This document shows, one piece after another, positions 33,819 to 44,338 of a stretch of 64,000 nucleotides of DNA (position 1 is the stretch's first letter; every line of letters starts with the position of its first letter). The stretch spans positions 310,001 to 374,000 of the forward strand of contig NZ_JAEKEZ010000029.1 in assembly GCF_016650815.1 (NCBI RefSeq), given 5' to 3'. The translations under genes and the position numbers were made by a program. The stretch comes from Pseudomonas sp. TH31 (GTDB taxonomy: Bacteria > Pseudomonadota > Gammaproteobacteria > Pseudomonadales > Pseudomonadaceae). The notes under the pieces are model-generated. The model saw nothing but the letters and a program-made list of their open reading frames with translations, was not told where the DNA came from and did not search any database.

Positions 33819-36800
33819 TTATGGCTCGACCTGGGTCCACTGCTTGTTCAGGCGTTTGTCGGAGATCGGCACCCTGGTTCCCAATTGCTGGGCGAACAGG
33901 GAAACCCGGTATTCCTCCAGCCACCAGCGATACAGCTCCAGTTGCGGGTCGCGTTTGCCTTCCTGTGCGTGTTTGTTGGCGCGCGTCCGATACTGCGTCC
34001 ACAGGCCGGACAATTCACCGCTCCAGACCCGATCCCTTTGCACTTGCGCGCCGATTTTCTCGAAGCGCTGCTCGACCGCTTTCAGATAACGCGGCAGTTC
34101 CTTGAGCCACTGCATCGGGGTTTCCCGGACAAAACCCGGATACACCAGATAACTGAGCTGCTGCTTGATGTCATTCAGGGCCACGGCTTGCGCCAGGTCG
34201 ATCTTGCCCTTGAAGCGTTTTTGCAGACCGTGCCAGAGCTTGAGAATTTCCAGCGTCAGTTTCGCCAGACGTTCGGCGTGCTCAGTCCAGCCGCCCCGCT
34301 TGCGCTCGGCCAGCGATGCCAAACCGGCGCCATCGCGGGGCAACGGATCTTCACCCTCAAGAATGCAGCTGTCGAGGCTGGCCAGCAGAATGTCTTCGAC
34401 CAAGCCATCGATGCGCCCCAGTTCGCGATACATCAGGCCCAGTTCCGTCAGCCCCGGCAACTTGCCGCGCAGGAACTTGGCCGGCTCCGCCAGTTGCTGC
34501 ATCAGCAAGCGCTGCAATGCGCGGCGATGCTGGAACTCGGCTTCGGCCGGGGTCGAGAAACGCCCTTCCTTGACCGTACCGCTCTCTTCCACCAGCGCCG
34601 GATACACCGTCATCGACAGCCCGGCGATCTTCTGCTGGGTTTTCTCCGCGACAGCGGCAAAGACTTTCGGCTCCACCGGCTGCTGGTTTTTCGCGGTTTG
34701 CGGAACGGCCAGCGCGGCTTGGCTGGCCTCGGCAAAGCGTGCGGTCAGCTCGGCCAGATCACGCCCTTCGCCGAGAAACTTGCCCTGGCCGTCGACGATT
34801 TCCAGGTTCATCCGCAGATGGCTGTCAACCTGTTGCGCCGCTTCCGCCCAGGCTTCATCGCTGACCCGTGCACCGGTCATGCGCAACAGTTCGCGGCCCA
34901 GCGCCTGAGGCAACGAGCCCTCGGCGAAGGTCATGCGTTGCAACGCGGCTTTGACGAAGTCCGGCACCGGCACGAAATTCTTGCGCAGGGCCTTGGGCAG
35001 GTTGCGGACCAAGGCCACGCACTTGGCCTCGATGACGCCCGGCACCAGCCATTCCAGGCGTTCCGGCGGCAGCATCGGCAACAGCGGCGCCGGCACGCGC
35101 AGGGTCACGCCGTCGCGGGGATGGTTCGGCTCGAAGTGGTAACTCAGCGCCAGCTCCAGGTCACCGATGTGCAAGGTGTCTGGATAATGCAGCGCGGTGA
35201 CTTCACTGGCCTCGCGAGCCAGCACGTCTTCTTCGCGCATGATCAGCAGTTGCGGGTCTTTCTGGCTGTTGACCCGGTACCAGCTGTCGAAGGTCGCGGT
35301 CTGGTGAATCTCTGCCGGCAATCGTGCATCGTAGAAGGCCAACAGGGTTTCTTCGTCGGCCAGGATGTCCCGGCGCCGGGCCTTGGCCTCCAGCTCGTCA
35401 AGCTGCTCCAGCAGTTGTGCATTGGCCGTCAGGCACTTGGCCCTGGACTGAATTTCACCACGCACCAGACCTTCACGAATGAAGAACTCACGAGACACCA
35501 CCGGATCGATCGGCCCGTAATGTACCGGCCGGCGACCGACGATGATCAGCCCGAACAAGGTGATCTGTTCGAACGCCACGACCTGGCCGCGTTTCTTCTC
35601 CCAGTGTGGTTCGAAGTGGTTTTTCTTGATCAGGTGCCCGGCCAGCGGCTCGATCCAGTCGGCGTCGATCTTGGCGACCATTCGCGCATAAAGCTTGGTG
35701 GTTTCCACCAGCTCGGCAGTCATCAGCCATTGCGGACGCTTCTTGCCCAAACCCGACGACGGGTGAATCCAGAAGCGTCGCTGACGGGCGCCGAGGTAAT
35801 CGCCGTCTTCGGTTTTCTGGCCGATCTGGCTGAGCAAACCGGACAACACGGCTTTGTGCAGTTTCGGGTAATCGGCCGGCTCTTTGTTGATGGTCAACTG
35901 CATGTCGCGGCAGATCAGGCTCAACTGACGGTGCGAGTCGCGCCATTCGCGCAGGCGCAGGTAATTCAGGAAATTCTTGCGGCACCAGTTGCGCAGCGGA
36001 CTCGCCGTCAGCGCCTGGCGCTGCTCTTCAAAACCACGCCACAAATTGACCAGCCCGGCGAAGTCCGAGTCCACGTCTTTCCACTGCGCGTGCGCCTGAT
36101 CCGCCGCTTGCTGGCGTTCCGGCGGACGTTCGCGCGGGTCCTGAATCGACATTGCACTGGCGACGATCAGCACTTCCTGCAAGCTGCCGAGTTTGGCCGC
36201 TTCCAGCAGCATGCGACCCATGCGCGGGTCCACCGGCAAGCGCGCCAGATTGCGACCGAGCGGGGTCAACTGGCTGTTGCGATCCACCGCCGAGAGCTCT
36301 TGCAGCAGGTTGAAACCGTCGCTGATGGCCTTGCCATCCGGCGGCTCGATAAACGGGAAGTCGGTGATCTCGCCCAGGCGCAGATGCAGCATCTGCAAAA
36401 TCACCGCCGCAAGGTTGGTCCGCAGGATTTCCGGATCGGTAAACTCCGGGCGACCAATGAAATCTTCTTCGCTGAAGAGGCGAATGCAAATGCCCGGCTC
36501 GACCCGCCCGCAACGACCTTTACGCTGGTTGGCGCTGGCCTGGGAAATCGCTTCGATGGGCAGGCGCTGGACCTTGGCGCGGTAGCTGTAACGGCTGATG
36601 CGCGCGGTGCCGCTGTCGATCACGTAACGAATGCCCGGCACGGTCAGCGAGGTTTCCGCAACGTTGGTCGCCAGTACCACACGACGGCCCGGGTGCGACT
36701 GGAAGATTCGCTGCTGCTCGGCCGGTGACAAACGTGCGTAGAGCGGCAGGATTTCGGTGTGCTTGAGCTGAGCCTTGCGCAGCATGTCCGCCGCATCGCG

Positions 36801-37729
36801 AATCTCGCGCTCCCGGGCAGGAACACCAGCACGTCGCCTGGGCTCTTGCCTTCGCTGCGTTCAAACGCGGCAATTTCGTCGAGGGTGGCGAGGATCGCCT
36901 GGTCCACCGTCAAGTCGTCCTCGACGCGGTTGCCCTCCTCGTCCTGCTCAAGGGTCAGCGGGCGATACCAGGTCTCCACCGGGAAGGTCCGGCCCGAGAC
37001 TTCAACGATTGGCGCGTCATCGAAATGCTTGGAAAAGCGTTCCAGGTCGATGGTCGCCGAGGTGATGATGACTTTCAGGTCCGGGCGCCGCGGCAGCAGG
37101 GTTTTCAGGTAACCGAGCAGGAAGTCGATGTTGAGGCTGCGCTCGTGGGCTTCGTCGACGATGATCGTGTCGTAGCGTTCGAGGTAGCGGTCGTTCTGGG
37201 TTTCCGCCAGCAGGATGCCGTCGGTCATCAGCTTGATCAGGGTGTTGGAATCGCTCTGATCCTCGAATCGCACCTGATAGCCGACCAGCGCGCCCAGCGG
37301 CGTCGCCAGTTCTTCGGCGACCCGGCTCGCCACACTGCGCGCAGCAATTCGGCGTGGCTGGGTGTGGCCGATCAGGCCATGTTGGCCGCGACCGATTTCC
37401 AGGCAAATCTTCGGCAACTGGGTGGTTTTACCCGAGCCGGTTTCGCCGGCAATGATCAGCACCTGATGCTTGAGCAGCGCTTGCTTGATTTCGTCGCGCT
37501 TGGCGGCGATCGGCAAACTGTCGTCGTAACGAATCACCGGCAGGCTGGCGCGCCGCGCCAACACCTGATCACAGGACGCCTGCATGCGCGTCACCCACTG
37601 GGCCAGCTTGGCCTCGTCGGGTTTCTTGCGCAGCTCAAGCAACTGCCGCCGCAGCCGGTGACGGTCGGCGAGCATGGCGTGATCGAGGTTTTTCAGCAGT
37701 TTGTCGATGGAAGGCGATTCGTCAGTCAT
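33819..37729 (-). pseudogene. hrpA: ATP-dependent RNA helicase HrpA, one-base frameshift
   Basis: 1303 residues when joined, the usual HrpA length. The N-terminal frame has Walker A GETGSGKTTQLP, TQPRRIAARS, the DEAH box (IIVDEAHERSLN) and SATID; the C-terminal frame starts near the end of that domain and contains LATNVAETSLTVPGI, QRKGRCGR and the long HrpA-specific C-terminal region with DUF3418. The break is at CCC 36812-36814; one more C (G on the coding strand) restores VFLPGEREIRDAADMLRKAQ. The ATG at 37729 begins MTDESPSIDKLL. DEAH helicase implicated in mRNA processing and ribosome rescue. Probably intact. Confidence 0.9.
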
Positions 37730-37813
37730 CAGGTACGCAATAAGTCGTCTAGTGGCGCAAGGGGGCGATTGTCGCAGATTTGCCATGGATTGCGGGTGTT
37801 CGTGGCAGGTTCT

Positions 37814-37917
37814 TCTGTAGGAGCTGCCGAGTGAAACGAGGCTGCAATCTTTTGACTTTGGTTTTCAAGATCAAGATCAAAAGATCGCAGCCTCGTTTCA
37901 CTCGGCAGCTCCTACAG
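37814..37917. repeat. REPIN, family A with GAGTGAAACGAGG loop
   Basis: CTGTAGGAGCTGCCGAGTGA ... reverse complement ending CTCCTACAG. Both arms carry the GAGTGAAACGAGG loop variant instead of GAAGG. Confidence 0.9.
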
Positions 37918-37928
37918 GGGGCATGGCG

Positions 37929-39649
37929 TTATTCGTTATCGAGGCCTTTGCGCCGATAAGGGAAAACATCGATGATCTTCCCCGCCCGAATGGCCTCCTG
38001 CAGGCTCTTCCAGTAATCGGCGTTGTACAACTCACCATGCAACTGATCAAACAACCGCCGCTGTCCCGAATCGGCAAACAAAAACGGCGGAAACTCTTCA
38101 GGAAACACATCCAGCGGCCCGATCGAATACCACGGCTCGGAGGCCATTTCATCTTCCGGCGTCCGCGGTTGCGGGATGTGGCGGAAGTTGGCCTCAGTCA
38201 AAAAGCAGATTTCGTCGTAGTCATAAAACACCACGCGCCCGTGCCGGGTTACGCCGAAGTTCTTCAGCAGCATGTCGCCGGGGAAGATGTTCGCCGCTGC
38301 CAGTTGCTTGATCGCCAGGCCGTAGTCTTCCAGCGCCTCGCGGACCTGCGCCTCATTGGCGTTTTCCAGGTAGAGGTTCAGCGGCGTCATCCGCCGTTCG
38401 GTCCAGCAGTGGCGAATCAGCACGGTATCGCCCTCGACCGACACGGTGGACGCCGCCACATCCAGCAGTTCTTCAAGGCACGCCGGCTCGAACTTGCTCA
38501 GCGGGAAACGGAAGTCCGCGAATTCCTGGGTATCGGCCATGCGCCCGACCCGGTCGACGCTTTTCACCAGTCGATACTTCTCGATCACCGTGGCCCGGTC
38601 GACGTTTTTCGACGGTGAGAAACGGTCCTTGATGATTTTGAATACGGTATTGAAACCCGGCAGGGTGAACACGCTCATCACCATGCCGCGCACACCGGGA
38701 GCCATGATGAATTGGTCGTCGGTGTTGGCCAGGTGATTGATCAGCGCCCGATAGAACTCGGACTTGCCGTGTTTGTAAAAGCCGATCGAGGTGTACAGCT
38801 CGGCGATGTGCTTGCCGGGCAAGATGCGTTTGAGGAAACCGATGAACTCTGCCGGCACCGGCACATCGACCATGAAGTACGAGCGGGTGAACGAGAAGAT
38901 GATCGACACGTCCGCTTCATCGGTGATCAACGCATCGATCTGAATGCCACGGCCTTCGCGGTGCAGCAACGGAATCACCAGCGGCCACTGTTCGTCCTGG
39001 GTGTAGATGCGCCCTACCAGGTACGCGCCTTTGTTGCGGTAAAGCACCGAGGAGAACAGCTCGACGGACAGCTCCGGGTCCTTGCAAACCCAGTCCGGCA
39101 GGTTTTCACGCAGTTGCGCTTCGAGGCGGCGCAGGTCACCGGCCAGGTCGGCGTAATCCTCGCTGAAACGGTAGTCGGCAAAGATGCTCGCCAACATTTC
39201 CGACAGGTGTCCCTGGGGCTTGTAGGTCCGGGTTTGCGCCGCCCGGGCCCGGCGCAGGCTTGGCCGGGTGGTGTGGATGAACATGCAGCCGTCGCTGATC
39301 AGGTCATGGCTGAACAGCCCGCAGAAGATCGAGTTGTACCAGGTCTCGGACAATTCATCGTCGAACCGCAGGTCGATCAGCGTGATGTAGGCGCTTTTGA
39401 CCAGCGGCCAACTGCTGACGTCCATCAACGTGTCGGTCTCGAAGGACACCCGCAAGCGTTCCACGGTCTCGCCGACTTTATCTTCGTACAGATTGATCCG
39501 CGCCGCCGACGCCGATTGTGTCTCCTGCCACTTGGCCTGCTCGAAGCGGGCCCGGCGCCGTCGGTGATCTGGCGGAAATGCTCGCGGTAGTCGTCAAAGC
39601 CATCGAGGATCATTCGAGCGATATCGGCGGCTGGCCAATGCTGCGGCAT
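37929..39649 (-). pseudogene. aceK: Isocitrate dehydrogenase kinase/phosphatase, one-base frameshift
   Basis: 573 residues when joined, normal for AceK. N-terminal frame: MPQHWPAADIARMILDGFDD. The main frame includes TYKPQGHLSEMLASIFADYR, the ATP-site region GRGIQIDALITDEADVSIIF, the kinase-like loop FGVTRHGRVVFYDYDEICFL and a C-terminal EEFPPFL. It phosphorylates and dephosphorylates isocitrate dehydrogenase to switch carbon to the glyoxylate shunt. The break is at GG 39554-39555 (one more G needed). The ATG at 39649 is the family start. It is not next to aceBA here, as is usual in Pseudomonas. Confidence 0.9.
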
Positions 39650-39935
39650 GGTGAGACCTCTGCGGGATTTCTGGAAGCCTGAGCTTAGCCAGTGAACCGG
39701 GTGCAGGAGAAGCGTAATTTTTGCCATTGATGGCGATAATCGAGCGGACCTTGCCACGTATTTTTAATCGACCACCAGGTCAGCAAGCAGCCCCGCTGGT
39801 CACGTCGGTGCCACTTAACCGATTCTCCTGCCCACCGCCAATCTCACTCACCTGTTCAATTAAATGCCCGATTTGCGGTTGCCATCGTCAGGGCTCTCGG
39901 CAACACTTCCGTCCCCTTAAAGGAAGGAGTGCACC

Positions 39936-40829
39936 GTGAGCCCTGTCGATATTGTTCGTTTACTGTCGCTGGCGGCAATCTGGGGCGCGAGCTTCCTGTT
40001 CATGCGCATCATCGCCCCGGTGATTGGTACCATTCCCACGGCGTTTTTCCGGGTGTCGATTGCGGCAGCCGGCTTGCTGGTGATCCTCGGGCTGATGCGC
40101 ATCAGCTGGGATTTCAAAGGTAAACTCAAGACGGTGATGCTACTCGGGGTGATCAACTCCGGGATCCCGGCGACCCTGTACTCCGTAGCCGCACAAGTGC
40201 TGCCGGCTGGCTACTCGGCAATCTTCAACGCCACTACACCGTTGATGGGCGTGCTGATCGGCGGGTTGTTCTTCCATGAAAAACTGACGGCGGCCAAGCT
40301 CGGCGGGGTGTTCCTCGGGCTGTTTGGTGTTGGCGTCCTGACCCGTGCCGGCCCGGTGGCGTTCGATATGCAATTACTGATGGGCGCCCTCGCCTGCCTG
40401 CTGGCGACGACCTGCTACGGCTTCGCCGGATTCCTTGCCCGCCGCTGGCTCGATCAGGCTGGCGGTCTCGACAGTCGCTTGTCCGCGTTGGGCAGCATGC
40501 TTGGCGCCACGTTGTTCCTGTTGCCGCTGTTCGGTTACAGCGTAATCAGCCAGCCACCGGCAAGCTGGGGCGGCTGGAATGTCTGGTTGTCGCTGCTGGG
40601 ATTGGGGTTGGTGTGTACCGCGTTTGCGTACATCGTTTACTTCCGGTTGCTCAGCTCCATAGGGCCGGTGAAGTCGATGACCGTGACCTTCATGATCCCG
40701 CCGTTCGGCGTGTTGTGGGGCGCACTGTTGCTGGATGAGCCGTTGTCGATGGCGCATATCTATGGCGGGGTGTTGATTGCCGCGGCGTTGTGGCTGGTGT
40801 TGAAGCCGGCGGTGGTGGCTACGCGATAA
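39936..40829 (+). CDS. EamA-family (DMT) permease
   Basis: 297 residues, ten membrane helices in two EamA repeats (LAAIWGASFLFMRIIAPVIG at the start; LLATTCYGFAGFLARRWL in the second). The GTG at 39936 is preceded by a strong AAGGAAGGAG. The 286 bases before it hold the promoters of this gene and of divergent aceK. Substrate unknown. Confidence 0.78.
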   Translation: MSPVDIVRLLSLAAIWGASFLFMRIIAPVIGTIPTAFFRVSIAAAGLLVILGLMRISWDFKGKLKTVMLLGVINSGIPATLYSVAAQVLPAGYSAIFNATTPLMGVLIGGLFFHEKLTAAKLGGVFLGLFGVGVLTRAGPVAFDMQLLMGALACLLATTCYGFAGFLARRWLDQAGGLDSRLSALGSMLGATLFLLPLFGYSVISQPPASWGGWNVWLSLLGLGLVCTAFAYIVYFRLLSSIGPVKSMTVTFMIPPFGVLWGALLLDEPLSMAHIYGGVLIAAALWLVLKPAVVATR

Positions 40830-40847
40830 ACCATCAGCCAGAGCTGC

Positions 40848-40946
40848 CCTGTAGGAGCTGCCGAAGGCTCGGGCCGCGTTCGGACGATCTTTTGATCTTG
40901 ATCTTAAAAAAAATCAAAAGATCGCAGCCTCCGGCAGCTCCTACGG
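40848..40946. repeat. REPIN, family A with a 15-base insertion in the left arm
   Basis: Left arm CTGTAGGAGCTGCCGAAGGC is followed by TCGGGCCGCGTTCGGACGAT where others read TGCGAT; the right arm is a normal CCTCCGG-loop arm. Confidence 0.85.
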
Positions 40947-40961
40947 GTTATTTTGCAGCCA

Positions 40962-41342
40962 TCAAGGCGCTGTCAGCGTAATCAGGTAAGTCCCGGAGTT
41001 CACCGGTTTGCCGGCGCCATCGACCAGGGTGTACTGCTGATCGTAATAACGACCATCGCGCCTCGTTTCCTTCACCAGTTTTACATCCACGCGGGAATGA
41101 TCCGGCGCACTGACCGAACTCACCGGTTCGACGCTGCGTGCACTGACGGCACTCCCCTGCGCCGAGGTCGAGCAGCCGCTGAGCTCAACCGTCGAATTCG
41201 CCCCGACGTGGGAGCCACAACTCGACTCGACAATACTGCCTTGAAATCGGATAACGCCCTGCCCCAACGACGTGGCCGCCAGGCAAGCACCACTCATGGC
41301 GAAGAATAGACTGATCCCGACCGACAAAGGCTTACCGTACAT
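40962..41342 (-). CDS. Type 1 fimbrial-subunit-like protein
   Basis: 126 residues. Signal peptide with core VGISLFFAMSGACLA, cleavage near AAT. The mature part has GVIRFQGSIVESSCGS and a second Cys (VELSGCS), the spacing of the pilin disulfide, and ends in GTYLITLTAP with the beta-zipper strand of chaperone-usher subunits. It is shorter than a full pilin and no usher or chaperone gene is adjacent, so it may be an orphan or minor subunit. The ATG at 41342 is used. Confidence 0.65.
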   Translation of the reverse strand: MYGKPLSVGISLFFAMSGACLAATSLGQGVIRFQGSIVESSCGSHVGANSTVELSGCSTSAQGSAVSARSVEPVSSVSAPDHSRVDVKLVKETRRDGRYYDQQYTLVDGAGKPVNSGTYLITLTAP

Positions 41343-41493
41343 GCTCAACGCTCCAGGGTTGTGTAAGGACGTTATCGACAAGTCTGGCCGGGATCTTGAA
41401 GTTTTCACGGACCGAAGGATGTTTATTTTTCACCGTTGCCAACGACGTCTCATCTCATCGCAGGCTCAGGCCTTCAAGACATACCGCACACAT

Positions 41494-41518
41494 TGTCGGA
41501 GCGAGCCGGCTCGCGAAG
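41494..41518. repeat. Single degenerate REP, family B
   Basis: TGTCGGAGCGAGCCGGCTCGCG; no partner. Confidence 0.6.
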
Positions 41519-41567
41519 GCGCCAGTCGCTGCGTCGCTAAACCACAGCCTTGCCCCCCTCTTCACCA

Positions 41568-42431
41568 TCAGCGCGATTGGCGGAACACAAACACCAATCC
41601 GACAATGATCAGCAACATCCCCAGCACGCTCAGCATCGCCAGCCGATTACCGAAGATCAGGTAATCCATCACCGCCGTCACCGCCGGCACCAGGTAAAAC
41701 AGACTGGTGACGTTCACCAGATTACCCCGTGCTATCAGCCGATACAGCAGCAACGTCGCGAGCACCGACACCACCAGTCCCATCCACAACACCGGCACGA
41801 CAAACCCTGCGCCGTGTTCGAAGTGGAACGGCTGGAACGGCACGAAAATCCCGCACAGCAACAGCCCGGCCAGGTACTGCACCGGCAGTGTGCCGAGAGG
41901 GTTTTCGGTGATGCGTTTTTGCATGATCGAGCCGAAGGTCATGCTCGCCAACGCCAGCAAACCAAAGAGCATCCCGGCCAGCGACATCCCGGCCAGGCCG
42001 ATACCTTGGTAAACCACCATGATCAAACCGGCCAAACCCAGCGCCAGGCCGAACATCCGACGGGTTGAGCGCTGACGCTCCATGATCACCACGGTCAGGA
42101 TCGGTTGCACGCCCATGATCGTCGCCATCACGCCGGGGGTGACCTTCAGGTCCAGGGCCAGCAGATAGAAAATCTGATAAGCCCCCAGCAACACCACGCC
42201 GGTGGCCATCGCATACAACATCGGCTTGCCACCCTTGGGTAGTTTCAACTTGAGCAACGGTGCCAGCAGCAGCAAACCGCACAAGGCGATGGTGAAGCGG
42301 ATCAGCAGGAAGGCAAAGGGTGAGGCGTGGGCCAGGCCCCATTTGGAGAAGATCGCCCCGCTGCTCCACAGCAGGACGAACAGGCTCGTGGACGCCGCCG
42401 CGAGCGCGGATTTTTTCGAAAGGACAAACAT
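41568..42431 (-). CDS. EamA-family (DMT) permease
   Basis: 287 residues, ten membrane helices. FVLLWSSGAIFSKWGLAHAS in helix 1 and LASMTFGSIMQKRITE in the second repeat are EamA-like. The ATG at 42431 (MFVLSKKSALAAAS) is likely the start; ribosome site weak. It is the fourth EamA-type transporter in the window and not closely similar to the others by eye. Substrate unknown. Confidence 0.75.
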   Translation of the reverse strand: MFVLSKKSALAAASTSLFVLLWSSGAIFSKWGLAHASPFAFLLIRFTIALCGLLLLAPLLKLKLPKGGKPMLYAMATGVVLLGAYQIFYLLALDLKVTPGVMATIMGVQPILTVVIMERQRSTRRMFGLALGLAGLIMVVYQGIGLAGMSLAGMLFGLLALASMTFGSIMQKRITENPLGTLPVQYLAGLLLCGIFVPFQPFHFEHGAGFVVPVLWMGLVVSVLATLLLYRLIARGNLVNVTSLFYLVPAVTAVMDYLIFGNRLAMLSVLGMLLIIVGLVFVFRQSR

Positions 42432-42918
42432 GGATACCACCTGTCATCAGGCAAATAAAAAGCCAACTCAGCCGAGGCTGAAGTTCAGTAGTTTTTTCAG
42501 ACGGACACTTTTCAGACGAGCATGGGAACAGCAGGAAAAGCTGATCAGCCCTAAATGCCAACGCCTGGCGGTGATACGACTGCGCACACCGGCGTGCTAC
42601 GGACAGGAGGGGGGTAATGACTGATCTGCGCAGGCTGCTGAATCCCGCACGGCACGACGCCAGCGTTGACCGCTGAATCGACTACCGCGTTGATGAGGGA
42701 AGCAGGCATGGGCTGATCTTTTTTGAAGGCCGTGCTCGGGAGAGCAGGCGGGCGCCGACTATAACCAGCCCGCGACACAGATTGCAATGACTTGGACAAA
42801 GGGCCATTAAAGACCGCTAAAGAAGTGCTGCATACCCTGAAGAACTTGAATCACCCGCGACGAGGGACATCGGATGCAAGAGCGCGAATGCGAAGAAAGC
42901 CCCCATAAGGAAAACGCA
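42432..42918. other. 487-base region without a firm gene
   Basis: Upstream of the EamA gene. A 52-codon minus frame (about 42551-42706, MPASLINAVVDSAVNAG) exists but has no ribosome site and a Pro/Val-rich, non-protein-like tail. Otherwise only promoter-type sequence. Confidence 0.4.
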
Positions 42919-43077
42919 ATGTCCGAATTGATTAATAAGTCCCGCGCAAAGGAACGCTCATCCGCGACGGAAAGAAAACAGATTGCCTTAGAGCTGACGG
43001 CCAGTCAGCGGCGCCTTCTACAAATCCTCGCGACGGGCATCGAAGGCGAACCTGACGTGCTCGCCGGACGCCCATGA
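42919..43077 (+). CDS. Small hydrophilic protein, 52 residues
   Basis: MSELINKSRAKERSSATERK followed by a helix ALELTASQRRLLQILATGIE and the end GEPDVLAGRP. The ATG at 42919 has AAGGAAAACGCA upstream; an in-frame ATG at 42874 (GAGGGA upstream) would give 67 residues. A terminator follows directly, which supports a real small gene. Function unknown. Confidence 0.5.
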   Translation: MSELINKSRAKERSSATERKQIALELTASQRRLLQILATGIEGEPDVLAGRP

Positions 43078-43087
43078 CGCCAGCAAA

Positions 43088-43112
43088 AAAACCGCTCAAA
43101 AGAGCGGTTTTT
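43088..43112. terminator. Bidirectional terminator between the small protein and lpxO
   Basis: AAAACCGCTC-AAAA-GAGCGGTTTT with A-run and T-run on both sides. Confidence 0.88.
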
Positions 43113-43129
43113 CAATTCATGGGCCGCAA

Positions 43130-44067
43130 TCAACCAAACAACCAATACCCCAACAACGTCAACACCACCACTGCCAGCACTGGCCGCAACACGCGGTAGG
43201 CCTTGGGATGACGGCGTTTCCACTTTTGACCACGCCGCTGAACTTGTCACTGGAGTTCTTGCTCCAGGCGTAAGCCTGGTTGATCCCGCCAACGCGTTCG
43301 TCGTCCAGGTTTTGCGGCGCAGTGGCGCGGCCCAGCAGGCCACTGACCCAGCGGTTGATGCGGGTCATGATGCGGTTGCTCAGCGGTCGTTCGATGTCGC
43401 AGAACAGGATGACCCGAGTCTTTTCGGTTTCGTTCTTGACCCAGTGCACGTAGGTCTCATCGAACATCACGTCTTCGCCATCACGCCAGGCGTAAACCTG
43501 ACCGTCGACGAAGATGCGGCAATCGTCGGAGTTTGGTGTCGACAGCCCCAGGTGATAACGCAGGGAACCGGCAAACGGGTCGCGGTGCGGGTTCAGGTGA
43601 CTGCCGCCCGGCAACAAGGCAAACATCGCGCCTTTGACGTTGGGAATGCTGCTGACCAGCGCCACGGTTTTCGGGCACAGGGCTTCGGCCGATGGCAATG
43701 GCTTGTCGTACCATTTGAGGTAGAAACGCTTCCAGCCCTTCTTGAAGAACGAGCCGAAACCGGCGTCGTTGTTCTTTTCGGCGGCGCGGATGTAGCCCTC
43801 GTCGAACAGGTGCATCGCTTCGTCGCGAATGACTTCCCAGTTATCGCGAAGCACATCAAGTTCCGGGAACTTGCTGCGATCCAGGTAGGGTTTTGACGGA
43901 ACGCCGGAGAACAGGTACATCAATGCGTTATACGGGGCAAACAGCGCCGAATGGTTGACGAACTGACGCAGGACCGGCAAACGCGCCTTGCCGCGCAAAT
44001 GCACATACAGCGTACTGCCGAGGAACAACAGCAACAGCAACGCCTTCGCGGCAAAGGAAAAGGTCAT
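43130..44067 (-). CDS. lpxO: LpxO-type lipid A hydroxylase (aspartyl/asparaginyl beta-hydroxylase family; C terminus frameshifted)
   Basis: About 312 residues when corrected. N-terminal membrane anchor AAKALLLLLFLGSTLYVHL; Fe/2-oxoglutarate site with His in GGSHLNPHRDPFAG and the second His in MFDETYVHWVKNE. LpxO hydroxylates the secondary laurate of lipid A. The last 30 residues are out of frame as given: adding one T to the TTTT at 43224-43227 restores VVKKWKRRHPKAYRVLRPVL and a C-terminal membrane helix ending at 43130. The ATG at 44067 has AAGGAG upstream. Gene name from similarity to Pseudomonas LpxO proteins as I recall them. Confidence 0.85.
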
Positions 44068-44270
44068 CAACGACTCCTTGAGAATAGGCAACTGTGCGCA
44101 ACGCCATTTACCCGACGTGGCAGCCGGCCATGATAACCACTACCGGCCCGGGAAAAACCCGCCTGACTGAACATTCAGTGTTAAGGATTGCGCAACAAAG
44201 CACTTATTAACATAAGGTTCCTGAACGAAGGCTGATCCGAATCAAGCCTTTTGTTGAAGATCAAAAACAG

Positions 44271-44332
44271 GATCAAGCGATCGCAGCCTTCGGCAGCTCC
44301 TACGCGCCGGTGGGCGCTGCGATCTTTTGATT
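44271..44332. repeat. Degenerate REP pair, family A
   Basis: GATCGCAGCCTTCGGCAGCT ... GTGGGCGCTGCGATCTTTTG: right arm is shortened (lost the GCCGAAGGC part). Downstream of cysK. Confidence 0.65.
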
Positions 44333-44338
44333 GTTCGG

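Noticed and set aside
33885..36728. A 947-codon open frame on the + strand opposite hrpA
   Set aside because: Antisense shadow of a GC-rich coding gene; composition is Gln/Arg/His-rich without any domain, and the opposite strand encodes clear helicase motifs.
42551..42706. Small minus-strand gene of about 52 codons
   Set aside because: No ribosome-binding site, Pro/Val/Ser-rich low-information tail and no supporting context.
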